NCBI GenBank assembly: GCA_001632435.1
Contig: KV424032.1
Location: 1 to 64,000 of the forward strand
Reading direction: 5' to 3'
DNA from: Calocera cornea HHB12733
Lineage: Eukaryota; Basidiomycota; Dacrymycetes; Dacrymycetales; Dacrymycetaceae
DNA: 64,000 bases
The notes under the pieces: model-generated
Told to the model about the DNA's origin: nothing
Database searches by the model: none
The model's input: only the letters and a program-made list of their open reading frames with translations
Made by a program: the position numbers and the translations under genes
In this document: positions 11,157-20,784 of the stretch, one piece after another
Position numbering within the stretch: the first letter of the stretch is position 1
Layout of the letters: the number at the start of each line of letters is the position of its first letter

Positions 11157-12600
11157 CTACGCAAAGCTGTCCTGCATCTTTCCCTCTGACTCGCGGAAAG
11201 CTTTGTCGACCTTCGAAAACGCTTCCTTTCCGAGAAGGTCTTTGAGCGTCAGGCGGAGATTTGCCATCTCCGTTGTGATCACGCGCTCCTGATCTGTGAC
11301 GCCAGGCGGCGCTTGAGTGCTCCGATTGGGTGGCTCGATTATCTGGATCTCATCATCTTCCTCTTCCTCTTTCTTAACCGGAGAGTAGGGTTGCGGATTC
11401 GAAACAGTAGCTTCTGGTGGGATTGGCGCGAGGGTAGCAGGAATGTTGTCGTTCGAGGCAGGTTGAGCATTGAAAACAGCAGGTGTTGGATGGAGTGTCG
11501 CATGGGAAGCAACAACGTTGTGGTGTGAGGCAGGTTGCGGATTGAAAGCAGCGTGTCTTGGAGGGATCGATGCGAGGACAGTAGTGTGACCGTTGTTGCT
11601 TGAAGAAGGTTCATCATCATCATCATCGCTGTCAGCCGCGTCGGGAACTCGACGACGCTTCGACGGTTTCTCGTCCACACGCTCCGGAGAAGCATAGCGT
11701 TTGCGACTAGTCACTTGTGGCTGCAGATGCCGTAGCGGCATTGGGAAAGGTCGAGCAGCGGATCCAGGAAGCGCAACTGACTCGATTGGGCGCGTAGGAG
11801 TCGTTTGTGCTTGCGACGCTGGCTCACGAAAGAGGGCGACGAAGGGAGCAAGTCCGGGTGGAAGGTGCGAGGCTGAGATTGCATTGGACCGCGGTTTGGA
11901 TGAGGAGGCTGAGGCTGAGGGCTGAGATGGGGTAGATGGATTGTTGAATGTGCGGCGGTGGGGTACAGCTGGAGCTGGTTGCGGCTCGGGACTCGCCTCA
12001 TGTGCGTCGGAAGCGCGATGGTGAGACGCTGTAGCTTCATCATACTCGTTGCTCAGGGAACGTAGCTGGACGGTTGGGGTGTGAGTATCAGGGACTGTGG
12101 GATCCTCTTGTATTGAGTTCGTTTCTACCAGCCGCACATCACGATCAACAGCATGTGGTTTGAACGGAGAAACACCTCGTACCGCTCAGGTTGCATTTCT
12201 TGTGGTGTCTTTGGCAAATCGTACACGTCTGCCCCGGCCAGGCACGGCATTCATGCTGGACGGTCTTGAGCTTGCAGCCGTTGCACCCCGGTTTCCACAA
12301 AGGCAGTTGAACGTGGTCTGCAGCTGAGGGACCTGAGCCAATGGCGGTAGTTGAGTTACGCCGCCGAGAGGGTGGTGGGCGACGAGTCAGGCGGTCGGAC
12401 ACGTTAACGCTAACGCGTGCCAGAGGACGACGACCAGACGTAGCCAACGTACTAGCTCGTCCAACGGCTTTCCTTCTCGCAGGAACGCGGCTCTGTTGGG
12501 GCCTGAACTCGTCCGCCGAGTCGGTCTCGTCATCAGAGTCAATATTTATCACGGAGTCGGAGGAGGAGGAGGAGCAGCGTTCAGTATGCCGAGGTGTCAT
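11157..12600 (-). CDS. Zn2Cys6-like regulator, tandem copy 1
   Basis: The model has exons 12600-12183 and 12124-11157 (461 residues, intron 58 nt). Near residues 105-140 it carries a six-cysteine cluster with spacing C-x2-C-x7-C-x7-C-x2-C-x6-C, with CRAWPGQTC in the middle and CNLSG at the end. That is close to the fungal Zn2Cys6 pattern but with a longer second spacer. The N-terminus has VINIDSDDE (SUMO-interacting-like). Near the C-terminus, PVKKEEEEDDEIQIIE combines a psi-K-x-E site with an acidic hydrophobic motif. SRKR and KPSKRRR are NLS-like. The C-terminal block NLRLTLKDLLGKE is shared with copy 2. A 19-residue longer start exists at 12657; 12600 (MTPRHT) aligns with copy 2 (MAPRHT). 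It is a likely DNA-binding nuclear protein with unknown targets. Confidence 0.75.
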
Positions 12601-13162
12601 CGCGCGCCGGGTGGAATCGAAATGGAAAAGACTTGAGGAGCGCCCTCGTTTACCCATGACTTTCGTTGCGCACCCACGTGAAAAGCACCAACATCTTCTG
12701 ACGCGGTGCCGGCGGGGTTACGACGCTGATGACAGAAGCCCATTCAATTCAGTACCCTAATCGATGGCACTGCTCTCCGACAGCCGCGTCTCCGAGATCC
12801 GCTTCGTGCAAACCCGAGGTCAGGCGAGAGCGCTTTTGATATATGCTGAACGTTCCGTCTCAAATGTTCTGTCAATCTCCTGAGTACCTCACTTACCACT
12901 GGACGTCCCTACAGGCTACTTCTAAGTACGATGTCAGCAATCGTACTTATTTCCTGTGGCATTAAACTGGACGCTATTATCGACTAAAGATTATGTGCAG
13001 CTAGACTAGTTAGATGAGATACTGAGAGGGACTAGATTCTGGAGACTGTATGTCGCCTCGAGGGCAGAGTACCCTGAGTCTGAAGAAGATGGACCAGAAT
13101 AAAGGAGAACAGGAACAGAACATCATGCACTCGGCGGAGATCGAAGACAGAAGAGATGGCGA
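12601..13162. other. Spacer between the Zn-cluster paralogues
   Basis: About 560 bp separates the two same-strand paralogues. It should contain the promoter of copy 1 and the 3' region of copy 2. No TATA box stood out and no gene is seen. Confidence 0.4.
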
Positions 13163-14739
13163 CTAGACAAACACCTTGAGCATCGTCGCCTCAAATGTGT
13201 GCAGAGCATTCTCAGCCTTGGCATAAAGAGGCTTTCCCATGATGCCTTTGAGCGTCATCTTCAGGTTGGTATACTCGATGGTAAATACGCGTTCTTGCAT
13301 CCCTACCGTCGGCATCACTTCTGTACCGTCCGCTTCTATGATGAGAACTGAATCTTCGATTGCGTCTTCTTCTTTGATGTTTATCTGACCGGGCGCTTCG
13401 GAATGATGGGGCGCTTCAGGCTGAACGGCTGGTGCAACGCGAGTGTTCCGCGCGGCTGGAGCAGCCAATGAGCCAGCTTCTGCACGGTTAGACTGAGAGA
13501 CCAAGGAGATACGAAGACGCTTGGACGGAGCATCGATGGCAAACTCGGGAGAGACAGACCGCTTGCGACTCGAGGCGCTTGGAGTAGAACCGCTCGGCGT
13601 CACCGAGGGAAGCTGCATGGGGAAAGGACGGCCAAGGGGAGGAGGAGAAGCTGAAGCGGCATACATAGGTCTGTCCGTGCGCTTGCGTGGACGAGAGACT
13701 GGTGGACCGACGCGTAGGTTGCCGCCGGCTGGAAGAGGGACAACCGGACGCGTAAATACCTTATCGTCATCGGCGCGAGGAGCCGGAGAGTCCGAGACAC
13801 GGTCGTTGAGAGGCTGAAGACGCGTGCGACTAGTCTCCGCAGCAGGTCGGGTAGTCTGCACAGGAGCTTGAGTAGCATGTGGATCTTTGGGTCCAGAAGC
13901 GGTAGCCTGAGAAGAGAGCTGGGCAGTCTTGCTATTAAGATGATCGCGTTCGTTGAGTGGCTTTGCAGCTTGATTAGGAGATTGAAGCGCAGGCTGCGAA
14001 CCATGAACATTCTGCCGATAGTTGAGTAGAGCTGCTGGAGGATGGCGTGTAGACTGAGATGTAGATTGAGATGCAGTTTGGACAGACCCATTCGGAACTG
14101 GACGCATGCGGTCGATAGATGAAGCAGGGTTAGGAGCGCGTTGGGCAACAGACTGGACGATAGGTCGGGGAGTGCCGGTAGGCGCAGGACGCGCACGCTC
14201 GTTAGGGGCATTGGGTACGCGAGCGGCCGGTGGGGCGGGAGGCGGCATGGAAATAGCTGTACTAGCGGGAGTAGACTGGGAGTTTGTTGCTGGAGAGCAG
14301 CGTTAATTAAGGCAAGATGAGCGTAAAGTGATAGACCCGTACCGGAGAGGTTGCAGGGCTGACGAGATTTCTTGCAGTTGGTGCATTTTTCTCCCGGCCA
14401 CGCACGGCACTTCTTCTTCGCGCCTTTGCTAGGGTTGCTGCAGCGCTTGCAGCCAGGCGTCCAGAGAGGAGGGATCGCGCCTTTCGGGTGGACAGAGCCG
14501 GACGCTGTGCGAGAGGCGTTCGTGCCGGTGCGCGCGTTGTTCACCGGGCTCACAGGCGCGGGAGGCAGAGGAGGGCCGAACCTGTCCAGACCAGAGGCGC
14601 GTGCGACCGGGCGGACCTGAGTGGGGTTGCGACCAGCGAGCACCACGTTCTCGACGAAGTCGTCCTCGTCGTCCGAGTCGATATCCATAATCTCCGGAGA
14701 GGAGGAAGAGGCCAGGACGACGGTGTGTCGCGGGGCCAT
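13163..14739 (-). CDS. Zn2Cys6-like regulator, tandem copy 2
   Basis: The exons are 14739-14343 and 14256-13163 (496 residues, intron 86 nt). The intron lies at the same place as in copy 1, right after CNLSG, which shows common descent. The cluster spacing is C-x2-C-x10-C-x7-C-x2-C-x6-C with CRAWPGEKC; the first long spacer departs from classic Zn2Cys6. The N-terminus has IMDIDSDDEDD. The middle is Pro/Ser/Gln-rich and disordered. An SRKRSVSPE segment and SKRLR look like nuclear signals. Near residue 430, INIKEEDAIEDSVLIIEAD again pairs psi-K-x-E with an acidic hydrophobic motif. The end NLKMTLKGIMGKP aligns with copy 1. No fungal transcription-factor middle domain is visible, so it may be a small DNA-binding adaptor. 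Confidence 0.75.
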
Positions 14740-15235
14740 GTGATGGTTCGTCAGAGGGAGCGAACAGCGATCGAGCCCCTCTTTGGTTTTTATACAAGAG
14801 CAGAGCCACGCGGGACTATCGAAGGGCGTTGTGTGGTCGAGCTCCTGGTCTGTGGCGGAGGGTCAATTCGGGTCCCGCACCTGATCGCGAATCCTTCTGA
14901 TTGTTTCCACTCGCGTGGGTGTGCTTCGGCCCGCTTAAGAGCGTCTGCCCGCAAATCCGGGAACGACGTGCAAACCAGCACAGCGTCTACGCTCAAGATT
15001 ACCGTAGTTACTTCTTGGTTCAAATAGTCTGACATACAATGAAGATGGTAATTGAGGATGGGCACCTTTTTGGATCACCTTCCCACAACCGTCAGCCTAC
15101 ATATGATTGTAAATGCATTTTTGATTGCGATATATTCTACAAGACCCTCCGGTCCAATTTTACCAAAGTTACACTAAGAAGGAAAAGGAGTTGCGAAAGA
15201 GTCAGAAAGAGAAACTAGCGCGCACTGACATCGCC
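14740..15235. other. Spacer upstream of Zn-cluster copy 2
   Basis: This is roughly 500 bp between the start of Zn-cluster copy 2 and the 3' end of HSP104. It is AT-richer than the flanking coding DNA, and no gene is supported. Confidence 0.4.
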
Positions 15236-17953
15236 TCAATCCATCTCCTCGATCTCGAGGTCGTCGTCATCATCGACGTCCATGTCGCCCTTCGCGTCTC
15301 CCTCGTGGTTGGGCTCGATCCAGAGCCGGTTGTGCGGGCCGTCAAAGTGGACGCGGACGACCTCGCCGTCGAGGATCTTGCCTTCGAGGATGAGCACGGA
15401 GAGCGGGTTGAGGATCTCGTGCTGGATTGCGCGGTTGAGCGGGCGGGCGCCGTACACTGGTGAGTAGCCGATGGAGCCGAGGTAGTGCTTGGCCTCCTCG
15501 TCGACCTTGAGCGTCATACCCTTGGAGGACAGGCGCTGCTGGAGCTCGCGCAGGCGGACGTTGACGATCTCGAGCACGTTCGAGCGCGTGAGGTTGCGGA
15601 AGATGATAATCTCGTCGATACGGTTCACGAACTCGGGCGGGAAGTGCGCCTGGATGGTGTCCATGACGAGCTTGCGCGCCTCGGGCTTGATCTCGCCCTC
15701 GCCCGCGTCGTTGAGGTACACCGCGCCGAGGTTCGAGGTCATGATGATGACCGAGTTCCTAAAGTCGACGACGCGGCCCTGGCCGTCGGTGAGCCGGCCG
15801 TCGTCCAGCACCTGCAGGAAGAGGGTGACGAACTCCCTGCAGGCCTTCTCGATCTCGTCGATGAGCACGATGGCGTACGGCTTGCGGCGGATGTACTCGG
15901 TCAGCTGCCCACCGGCGTCGTGCCCGATGTAGCCAGGAGGAGCGCCGATGAGGCGCGAGATCGAGTGCTTCTCCGAGTACTCCGACCCGTCGATCCGGAT
16001 CATCGCGTCGGGGGAGTCGAACATGATTTCGGCGAGCTTCTTGGAGAGCAGCGTCTTGCCCGTGCCGGAGGGGCCGGCAAAGAGGAATGAGGCGATGGGC
16101 CGGGAGGCGTTGGAGAGCCCCGAGCGCGAGAGGCGGATGGCGTTGGCTACGGCCCTGACCGCCTGGGGCTGGCCGATGACTTCCTTAGACAGTGTGCGCT
16201 CCATACGGAGGAGCTTCTCGCGCTCGGTGCTCAGCAAACGCGTAGTCGGGATACCCGTCCAGCGCGCGACGATCTCGGCGATCGCTTCGGGGGTAACAGT
16301 GTCTCCAAAATTGATTCCGGCCGCCTCCTCAGCAGCCTTCTTCTCCTCGAGCTTGTGCAGCCGCGCCGTCAGCTCCGGGATGGCGTAGTACCGGAGGTCG
16401 GAGGCCGTGGCGAGGTCGTACCGGCGCTCAGCGTCGTCCGCCTTAGCCTTGAGCTCGTCGATCCGCCGGCGGACATCGTTCACCTCGTCGCCGCGGCGCT
16501 TCTCGTTCTCGTAGGCAGCCTTCATCGGCCCGAGCTTCTCGTCCAGGTCCGCAATCTCCTTCCGAGCAGTGGTCAAGCGGTCCTTGCTGGCCGTGTCCTT
16601 CTCCCGTTCCAGCGCGTGGATCTCCACCTCGAGCTCGAGCTTCTTCCGCTCGAGCTTGTCCAGTTCCTCCGGGGCAGTCTCGCGCGTCACGCGCACAGAC
16701 GCGCACGCCTCGTCCACCAGGTCGATCGCCGCGTCCGGCAAGCGCCGGCTGGTGAGGTAGCGATGTGCGAGCTGGGCGGCCTGGATGAGCGCGCCGTCCA
16801 TGATGCGCACGCCGTGGTGCACCTCGTACTTCTCCCTGATGCCGCGGAGGATGCTGATCGTATCCGGTACGCTGGGTTCGTTGACGATCACTTGCGCAAA
16901 GCGCCGCTCGAGCGCCGAGTCCTTCTCGATGTACTGCCTGTACTCCGCGAGGGTCGTAGCGCCGATACAGCGGAGCTTCCCGCGTGCAAGCATCGGCTTG
17001 AGCAAGTTGGCCGCGTCCATGCCGCCTCCCTCTGAGCCCTTGCCCGCCATGAGCAGGTGCATCTCGTCGATGAAGAGGATGACGCCCGTGCCCTGCTCGC
17101 CGGCCTTCTCGATCTCGTTCAGCACGCTCTTGACGCGCTCCTCGTACTCGCCCTTGTACTTGGCGCCGGCCATGAGCGCGCCCATGTCGAGGGAGAACAG
17201 GCGGCCGAGGAGGCTTGCGGGCACGTCCCGCTGGACGATGCGCTGTGCGAGGCCCTCGGCGATCGCCGTCTTCCCGACGCCGGGCTCGCCGATGAGCACG
17301 GGGTTGTTCTTCGTCCGCCGGCAGAGGATCCGCACCACCCGCCGGATCTCGTTGTCCCTCCCGATGACCGGGTCGAGCTTGCCGTCCTCGGCGAGCTTGG
17401 TCAGGTCCGTCGCGTACTTGTTGAGCGCGTCGAACCCCTGCTCCGAGTCCTTCGTCTCGACGCGCTTGCCGCCGCGCAGGTCGCGGATCGCCGTCTTGAG
17501 GACGGCCTCGGTCATCCCGGCCTCCTGCAGCACGCCCTTGATGCCGTCGTCCTGGAGGAGCGCGAGCAGCAGGTGGTCCTGCGCGATGTACACGTCGTTC
17601 ATGGTCTTCTGGATCTCCTGCGCCGAGCGGAGCACTTTGAGCATCTGGCTGCTCATCGTCGTCTCCTCGGGAGCGGGCTCTTGACGGGGCAGGCGGACGA
17701 TGAGCTTCTGCAGCCCGCGGTTGACGGTCGCCGGGTCCCCGCCGGCCTTGTCGATGACGGAGTGGAACAGGCTCTGGCCCGTTCCATCGGGGGTCGCGCC
17801 AGGCATGCCCGGTGCCGCGCCGCCGCCGGACTCGTGCAGGAGGGCATGGGCGAGGTGTGCCGGGTAGACCTGTGCGTTCGAGTAGTCCTTTGCGAGCTGG
17901 AGGGCGGCTGTGAGCGAGTCGCGCGCTTTGTCGGTGAAGTCGAAGTTGGACAT
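15236..17953 (-). CDS. HSP104: Hsp104/ClpB disaggregase
   Basis: This is a hexameric AAA+ chaperone that pulls proteins out of aggregates with Hsp70/Hsp40. It is 905 residues in one exon, the usual length for fungal Hsp104. The order is a Clp N-domain pair (1-150), NBD1 with Walker A GEPGVGKT (about 221) and Walker B ILFIDEMHLL, a coiled-coil M domain (about 410-530, rich in ELDKLERKKLELEVEIHALE-type heptads), then NBD2 with Walker A GPSGTGKT (about 628) and Walker B IVLIDEIEKA. The end is acidic (DDDDDLEIEEMD), as in the cytosolic/nuclear form rather than mitochondrial Hsp78, and no transit peptide is seen. Being intronless is unusual here and common for heat-induced genes. A heat-shock-element-like site lies about 330 bp upstream. 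Confidence 0.97.
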   Translation of the reverse strand: MSNFDFTDKARDSLTAALQLAKDYSNAQVYPAHLAHALLHESGGGAAPGMPGATPDGTGQSLFHSVIDKAGGDPATVNRGLQKLIVRLPRQEPAPEETTMSSQMLKVLRSAQEIQKTMNDVYIAQDHLLLALLQDDGIKGVLQEAGMTEAVLKTAIRDLRGGKRVETKDSEQGFDALNKYATDLTKLAEDGKLDPVIGRDNEIRRVVRILCRRTKNNPVLIGEPGVGKTAIAEGLAQRIVQRDVPASLLGRLFSLDMGALMAGAKYKGEYEERVKSVLNEIEKAGEQGTGVILFIDEMHLLMAGKGSEGGGMDAANLLKPMLARGKLRCIGATTLAEYRQYIEKDSALERRFAQVIVNEPSVPDTISILRGIREKYEVHHGVRIMDGALIQAAQLAHRYLTSRRLPDAAIDLVDEACASVRVTRETAPEELDKLERKKLELEVEIHALEREKDTASKDRLTTARKEIADLDEKLGPMKAAYENEKRRGDEVNDVRRRIDELKAKADDAERRYDLATASDLRYYAIPELTARLHKLEEKKAAEEAAGINFGDTVTPEAIAEIVARWTGIPTTRLLSTEREKLLRMERTLSKEVIGQPQAVRAVANAIRLSRSGLSNASRPIASFLFAGPSGTGKTLLSKKLAEIMFDSPDAMIRIDGSEYSEKHSISRLIGAPPGYIGHDAGGQLTEYIRRKPYAIVLIDEIEKACREFVTLFLQVLDDGRLTDGQGRVVDFRNSVIIMTSNLGAVYLNDAGEGEIKPEARKLVMDTIQAHFPPEFVNRIDEIIIFRNLTRSNVLEIVNVRLRELQQRLSSKGMTLKVDEEAKHYLGSIGYSPVYGARPLNRAIQHEILNPLSVLILEGKILDGEVVRVHFDGPHNRLWIEPNHEGDAKGDMDVDDDDDLEIEEMD

Positions 17954-18147
17954 GGGGTGTTAGTCAGGCTTCGGTGGTTGGGGGTGGGGGCGGTGGTGGT
18001 GGTGGTGGGGGTGGGGGTAGGTGTATGCGTCGAGTAGATGGGAATAGAAGTGGTCACTCGTTGGGGGCGTAACAGTCGCAGGTATAACTCAAGAAGCGAG
18101 TAAGCAAGGGTAAGTTGCCCCCCCAACGACCCGTCCCAATCGAGCTT

Positions 18148-18192
18148 TATACCACCCGCCTCCCGCCTCCCGCCTCCCGCCTCCCGCCTCCC
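18148..18192. repeat. CCCGCCT heptanucleotide tandem repeat
   Basis: About five to six copies of a C-rich 7-mer lie in the upstream region of HSP104, about 200 bp before its ATG. The tract is strongly strand-asymmetric (C only on the plus strand). Confidence 0.85.
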
Positions 18193-18285
18193 TATCCCGC
18201 CCGTGCAGGCGACGAGCTGGAGAGGAGGGCAAGACCCGGGCGCGTTCGGGGTCCGCCCACAGAGGGCTAGAATGTGCTGGTCCCC

Positions 18286-18310
18286 ATTCTGGGCCGCACT
18301 CGAAGGTTCC
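18286..18310 (-). promoter_or_regulatory. Gapped heat-shock-element-like site
   Basis: CGAAGGTTCC (18301-18310) is an inverted GAA/TTC pair. An ATTCT unit at 18286-18290 lies in the same 5-bp register with two units missing between. It is about 330-350 bp upstream of HSP104, consistent with Hsf1 control. Two adjacent units alone are a weak site. Confidence 0.4.
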
Positions 18311-18753
18311 GCAGCGCCACCGTGCGAATGACGTCGCCGCACGTGAGCACACGTGACAAATTGACACAAAGGGTAGTTGTCCCCGGGCGGGAGGCGCGGT
18401 TGGCTTGCCAAAAAAAGGCACATTATATGACGTTCATTACACTAAGAACGAAAACACAGAACACAGCATATACAACAATGGCCTGTGTCAAAACCGCAGG
18501 AAATACATGGATGACGCCAATTTCCCCTGTGGGGTCTGCTCTGCAGTCCTTTCCGGCAGGCGCAGTGCGGGGAGGTCGGCCACATTCCCACGAAATACGC
18601 GTGTCCCTGACCCCTCCCCAGCCATCTCTGCCCCCGTATCTCACAATACAACCAAAGACCCATTCTCCTCCAAATACAACATGCGATCACCATACCCCCA
18701 ACACAATCTAACACCAGTCACTCCCTACGCCGACCCGCGTGCGGGCCGGGCGC

Positions 18754-20331
18754 TCACCCCTCTGCCTCCCTCTCGATATACCGATCGACCGGCTCGCCGC
18801 GCTTGACCCTCTCTACCTGTGCGGCCCAGAGCGCCGCGCCGACGGCGTTGGTGAAGCATACGAGGGTGCTGAGGATAGGGAATGTCTGCAGGAGGAGGCA
18901 GACTGTGCCGAACCTGGTGGGGACGGCTTGTGAGCCTGTGCAAGTGGTATGCAGAGGGGAGGAGTGGGAGGGAAGGGACCGGGGGTGGACAGGAGGTTGG
19001 GGTGCGAGAGATGGGATGGGATGGGATGGGATGGGAAAGTGGGGCATGGCGGAAATAGAGGAAAGGAAGTGGGGGTGAAAGGCGAAGGCAGACGCACCCC
19101 ATATACTCCAGCCTCCTTCTGCGGAAGTACACCCGGCGCTCCTTCTTCTTGAGCCCCACTAGGAGCACATAATGATAGTGCGCAAGCGGGCCGGAGCTGA
19201 GGCCTACGCAGTCCGAGTCAGCATCCAGTCTGCGACAAGCGCCCGTTACCGGTGTGCAGCGGGCAGCGTGCAGTGTGCAGTGTGCAGTGTGCGGTAGCAG
19301 AGGGAGATGGAGTCGGAAGGCGCACGCACCTTGTAAAGCGATGAACAGCCAGGGCCCGACGAGCGGCAGGAAGTTTAGTGGCAGCTCGAGCAGCCACACA
19401 CACACGTCCCAGCACGAGAAGCGCGTGAACGGGCTCTTCGTAAACTCGCCGAGCCGCTGCACGGCGTCCCTCGCTCCCGGCGTATGCGCGCCGTTCTCCT
19501 CCACCGCTGCGGGCAGCAGGATCCTGCCCCGTGCTACGAGCGCGTCTTCCGACTTGAGCAGGAGGGTCGCGTCGAATATGTCGACGACCTGCTCCTCGAT
19601 GACGAATGTCTCTAGGACGAACGAGATGATCGTCGCTGACTCGGAGAGGACGGCGAGCGCCGCGTGCAGGAATGCGAGCGGGCCGTGGATCTTGAACAGG
19701 GCTAGGAAGGCGACCTGCGGGAGGTAGGTGAACACGAAGAGCAGGGTGATTATCACGGTGGAGATGAGCAGGGCGAGCGGGAGGCGCTGCCGCAGGGGGC
19801 GGAAGAGCACGGGGTGCCGCAGGAGATAGTAGATGCCCTGCGGGCGCGGGTTAGCTGTTTCTGTTTCTGTTTCTGTTTCTGGTTCTGCAGTTGCTGCTGC
19901 TGCTGCTGCTTCGATGGTATGCAGGCAGGGTGGGGGGTGGTAGAAGGACATACCTTGACGGGGTACGTCCACGCGCGCAAGTACCGGATAGGCGGCAGCT
20001 CCTTGCGCACGCGCGCCTCCGCCTGCGCGTCGCTCTCCTCGCGCTCCTCCCCTGACTCTCCTTGTCCAGCCTCTGCCCCGCCGCTGCCGGGAAGGAGGGG
20101 CGCAGCGCTGTCCTGCCTCGCGAGCTGGGAGAACTGGGAGCCGTACTTCCCTCTCCCTCCCGGTGGTTCGGCGGAGGAGGGGCGGGCGAGCGCGAGCGCG
20201 CGGGGAGGGGGCGGGGGCAGGAGGGCGCTGCTGCTGTTCTGCCTTGGGGTGTGGGAGGGCGGGGCGCCGCTTTCTGGGTCGGCTGTTGCTGCTGCTGTTG
20301 CTGGGGCGAAGGGGTTCTTGAGTATCGTCAT
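18754..20331 (-). CDS. EI24/RRT8-like multi-pass membrane protein
   Basis: The protein begins with a Pro/Ala-rich disordered N-terminus of about 125 residues. Several hydrophobic segments follow: ALLISTVIITLLFVFTYLP, GPLAFLHAALAVLSESATII, LELPLNFLPLVGPWLFIALQ and a final TVCLLLQTFPILSTLVCFTNAVG. The pattern FDATLL ... PLNF.P.VGP ... GPLAHYHY ... FTN.VGAALWA matches the fungal EI24-domain group that includes yeast RRT8/LDS outer-spore-wall proteins. This is from memory of the family. At least three introns occur. The first contains TTTCTG hexamers and CTG triplets; a later one (about 18930-19095) holds GGGAT pentamers, and another (about 19200-19325) a GTGCAGT repeat. The start is the first ATG of the open N-terminal frame. 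A role in lipid or spore-wall material handling is inferred. Confidence 0.65.
19009..19036. repeat. GGGAT pentanucleotide repeat (intronic)
   Basis: Five near-perfect GGGAT units lie within an intron of the EI24-like gene. A related GATTG repeat lies at 22617-22648, after the D-2-hydroxyacid dehydrogenase stop codon. Confidence 0.8.
19853..19910. repeat. TTTCTG hexamer and CTG triplet repeats (intronic)
   Basis: About four TTTCTG units are followed by six CTG units, inside intron 1 of the EI24-like gene. They lie close to its 3' splice site. Confidence 0.8.
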
Positions 20332-20784
20332 TTGTGTGTGTGTTGGGTCGCGGAGGCGGGTGGGGGATTAGAGATGAGGTAAGGATATAGGCATGGTCTG
20401 GTATGGATGTCCGGTATGTGGGAGCAGGACGGTGCGCAGCGAAGCACCAGTTGCGGTACGAGCCGAGAAGCCCATCGGCGCTAACGCTCGGCGTTACGCA
20501 GCAGCAGCTTGGTGAGGGATCTCGTCATCGGCTGCAAATGTGCGCAAGGCGCCGGCGCCGGCTCCGGCTCCGGCTCCTGGTTGGATGGGGCCGGTCCTCC
20601 ACTGGCGAGGAGCTTGAACAGCGAACAGCTCAGCAGCAGCTCAGTGTGCTGCGTGCTTGCGTCTTGGACGATCGGCTGTCTTGAGACGGAAGAACGAGAG
20701 CGGGACAACGGGGATATCTTGATTGCACGCCACCGACGCCGGACGACGAGACGAGTAGCCCGCTACCCAGCCAGACACCACACG

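Noticed and set aside
17057..18037. Long plus-strand open frames opposite HSP104
   Set aside because: They are shadows of the GC-rich HSP104 codons (Leu/Asp/Val-rich, no domain) and continue into its promoter.
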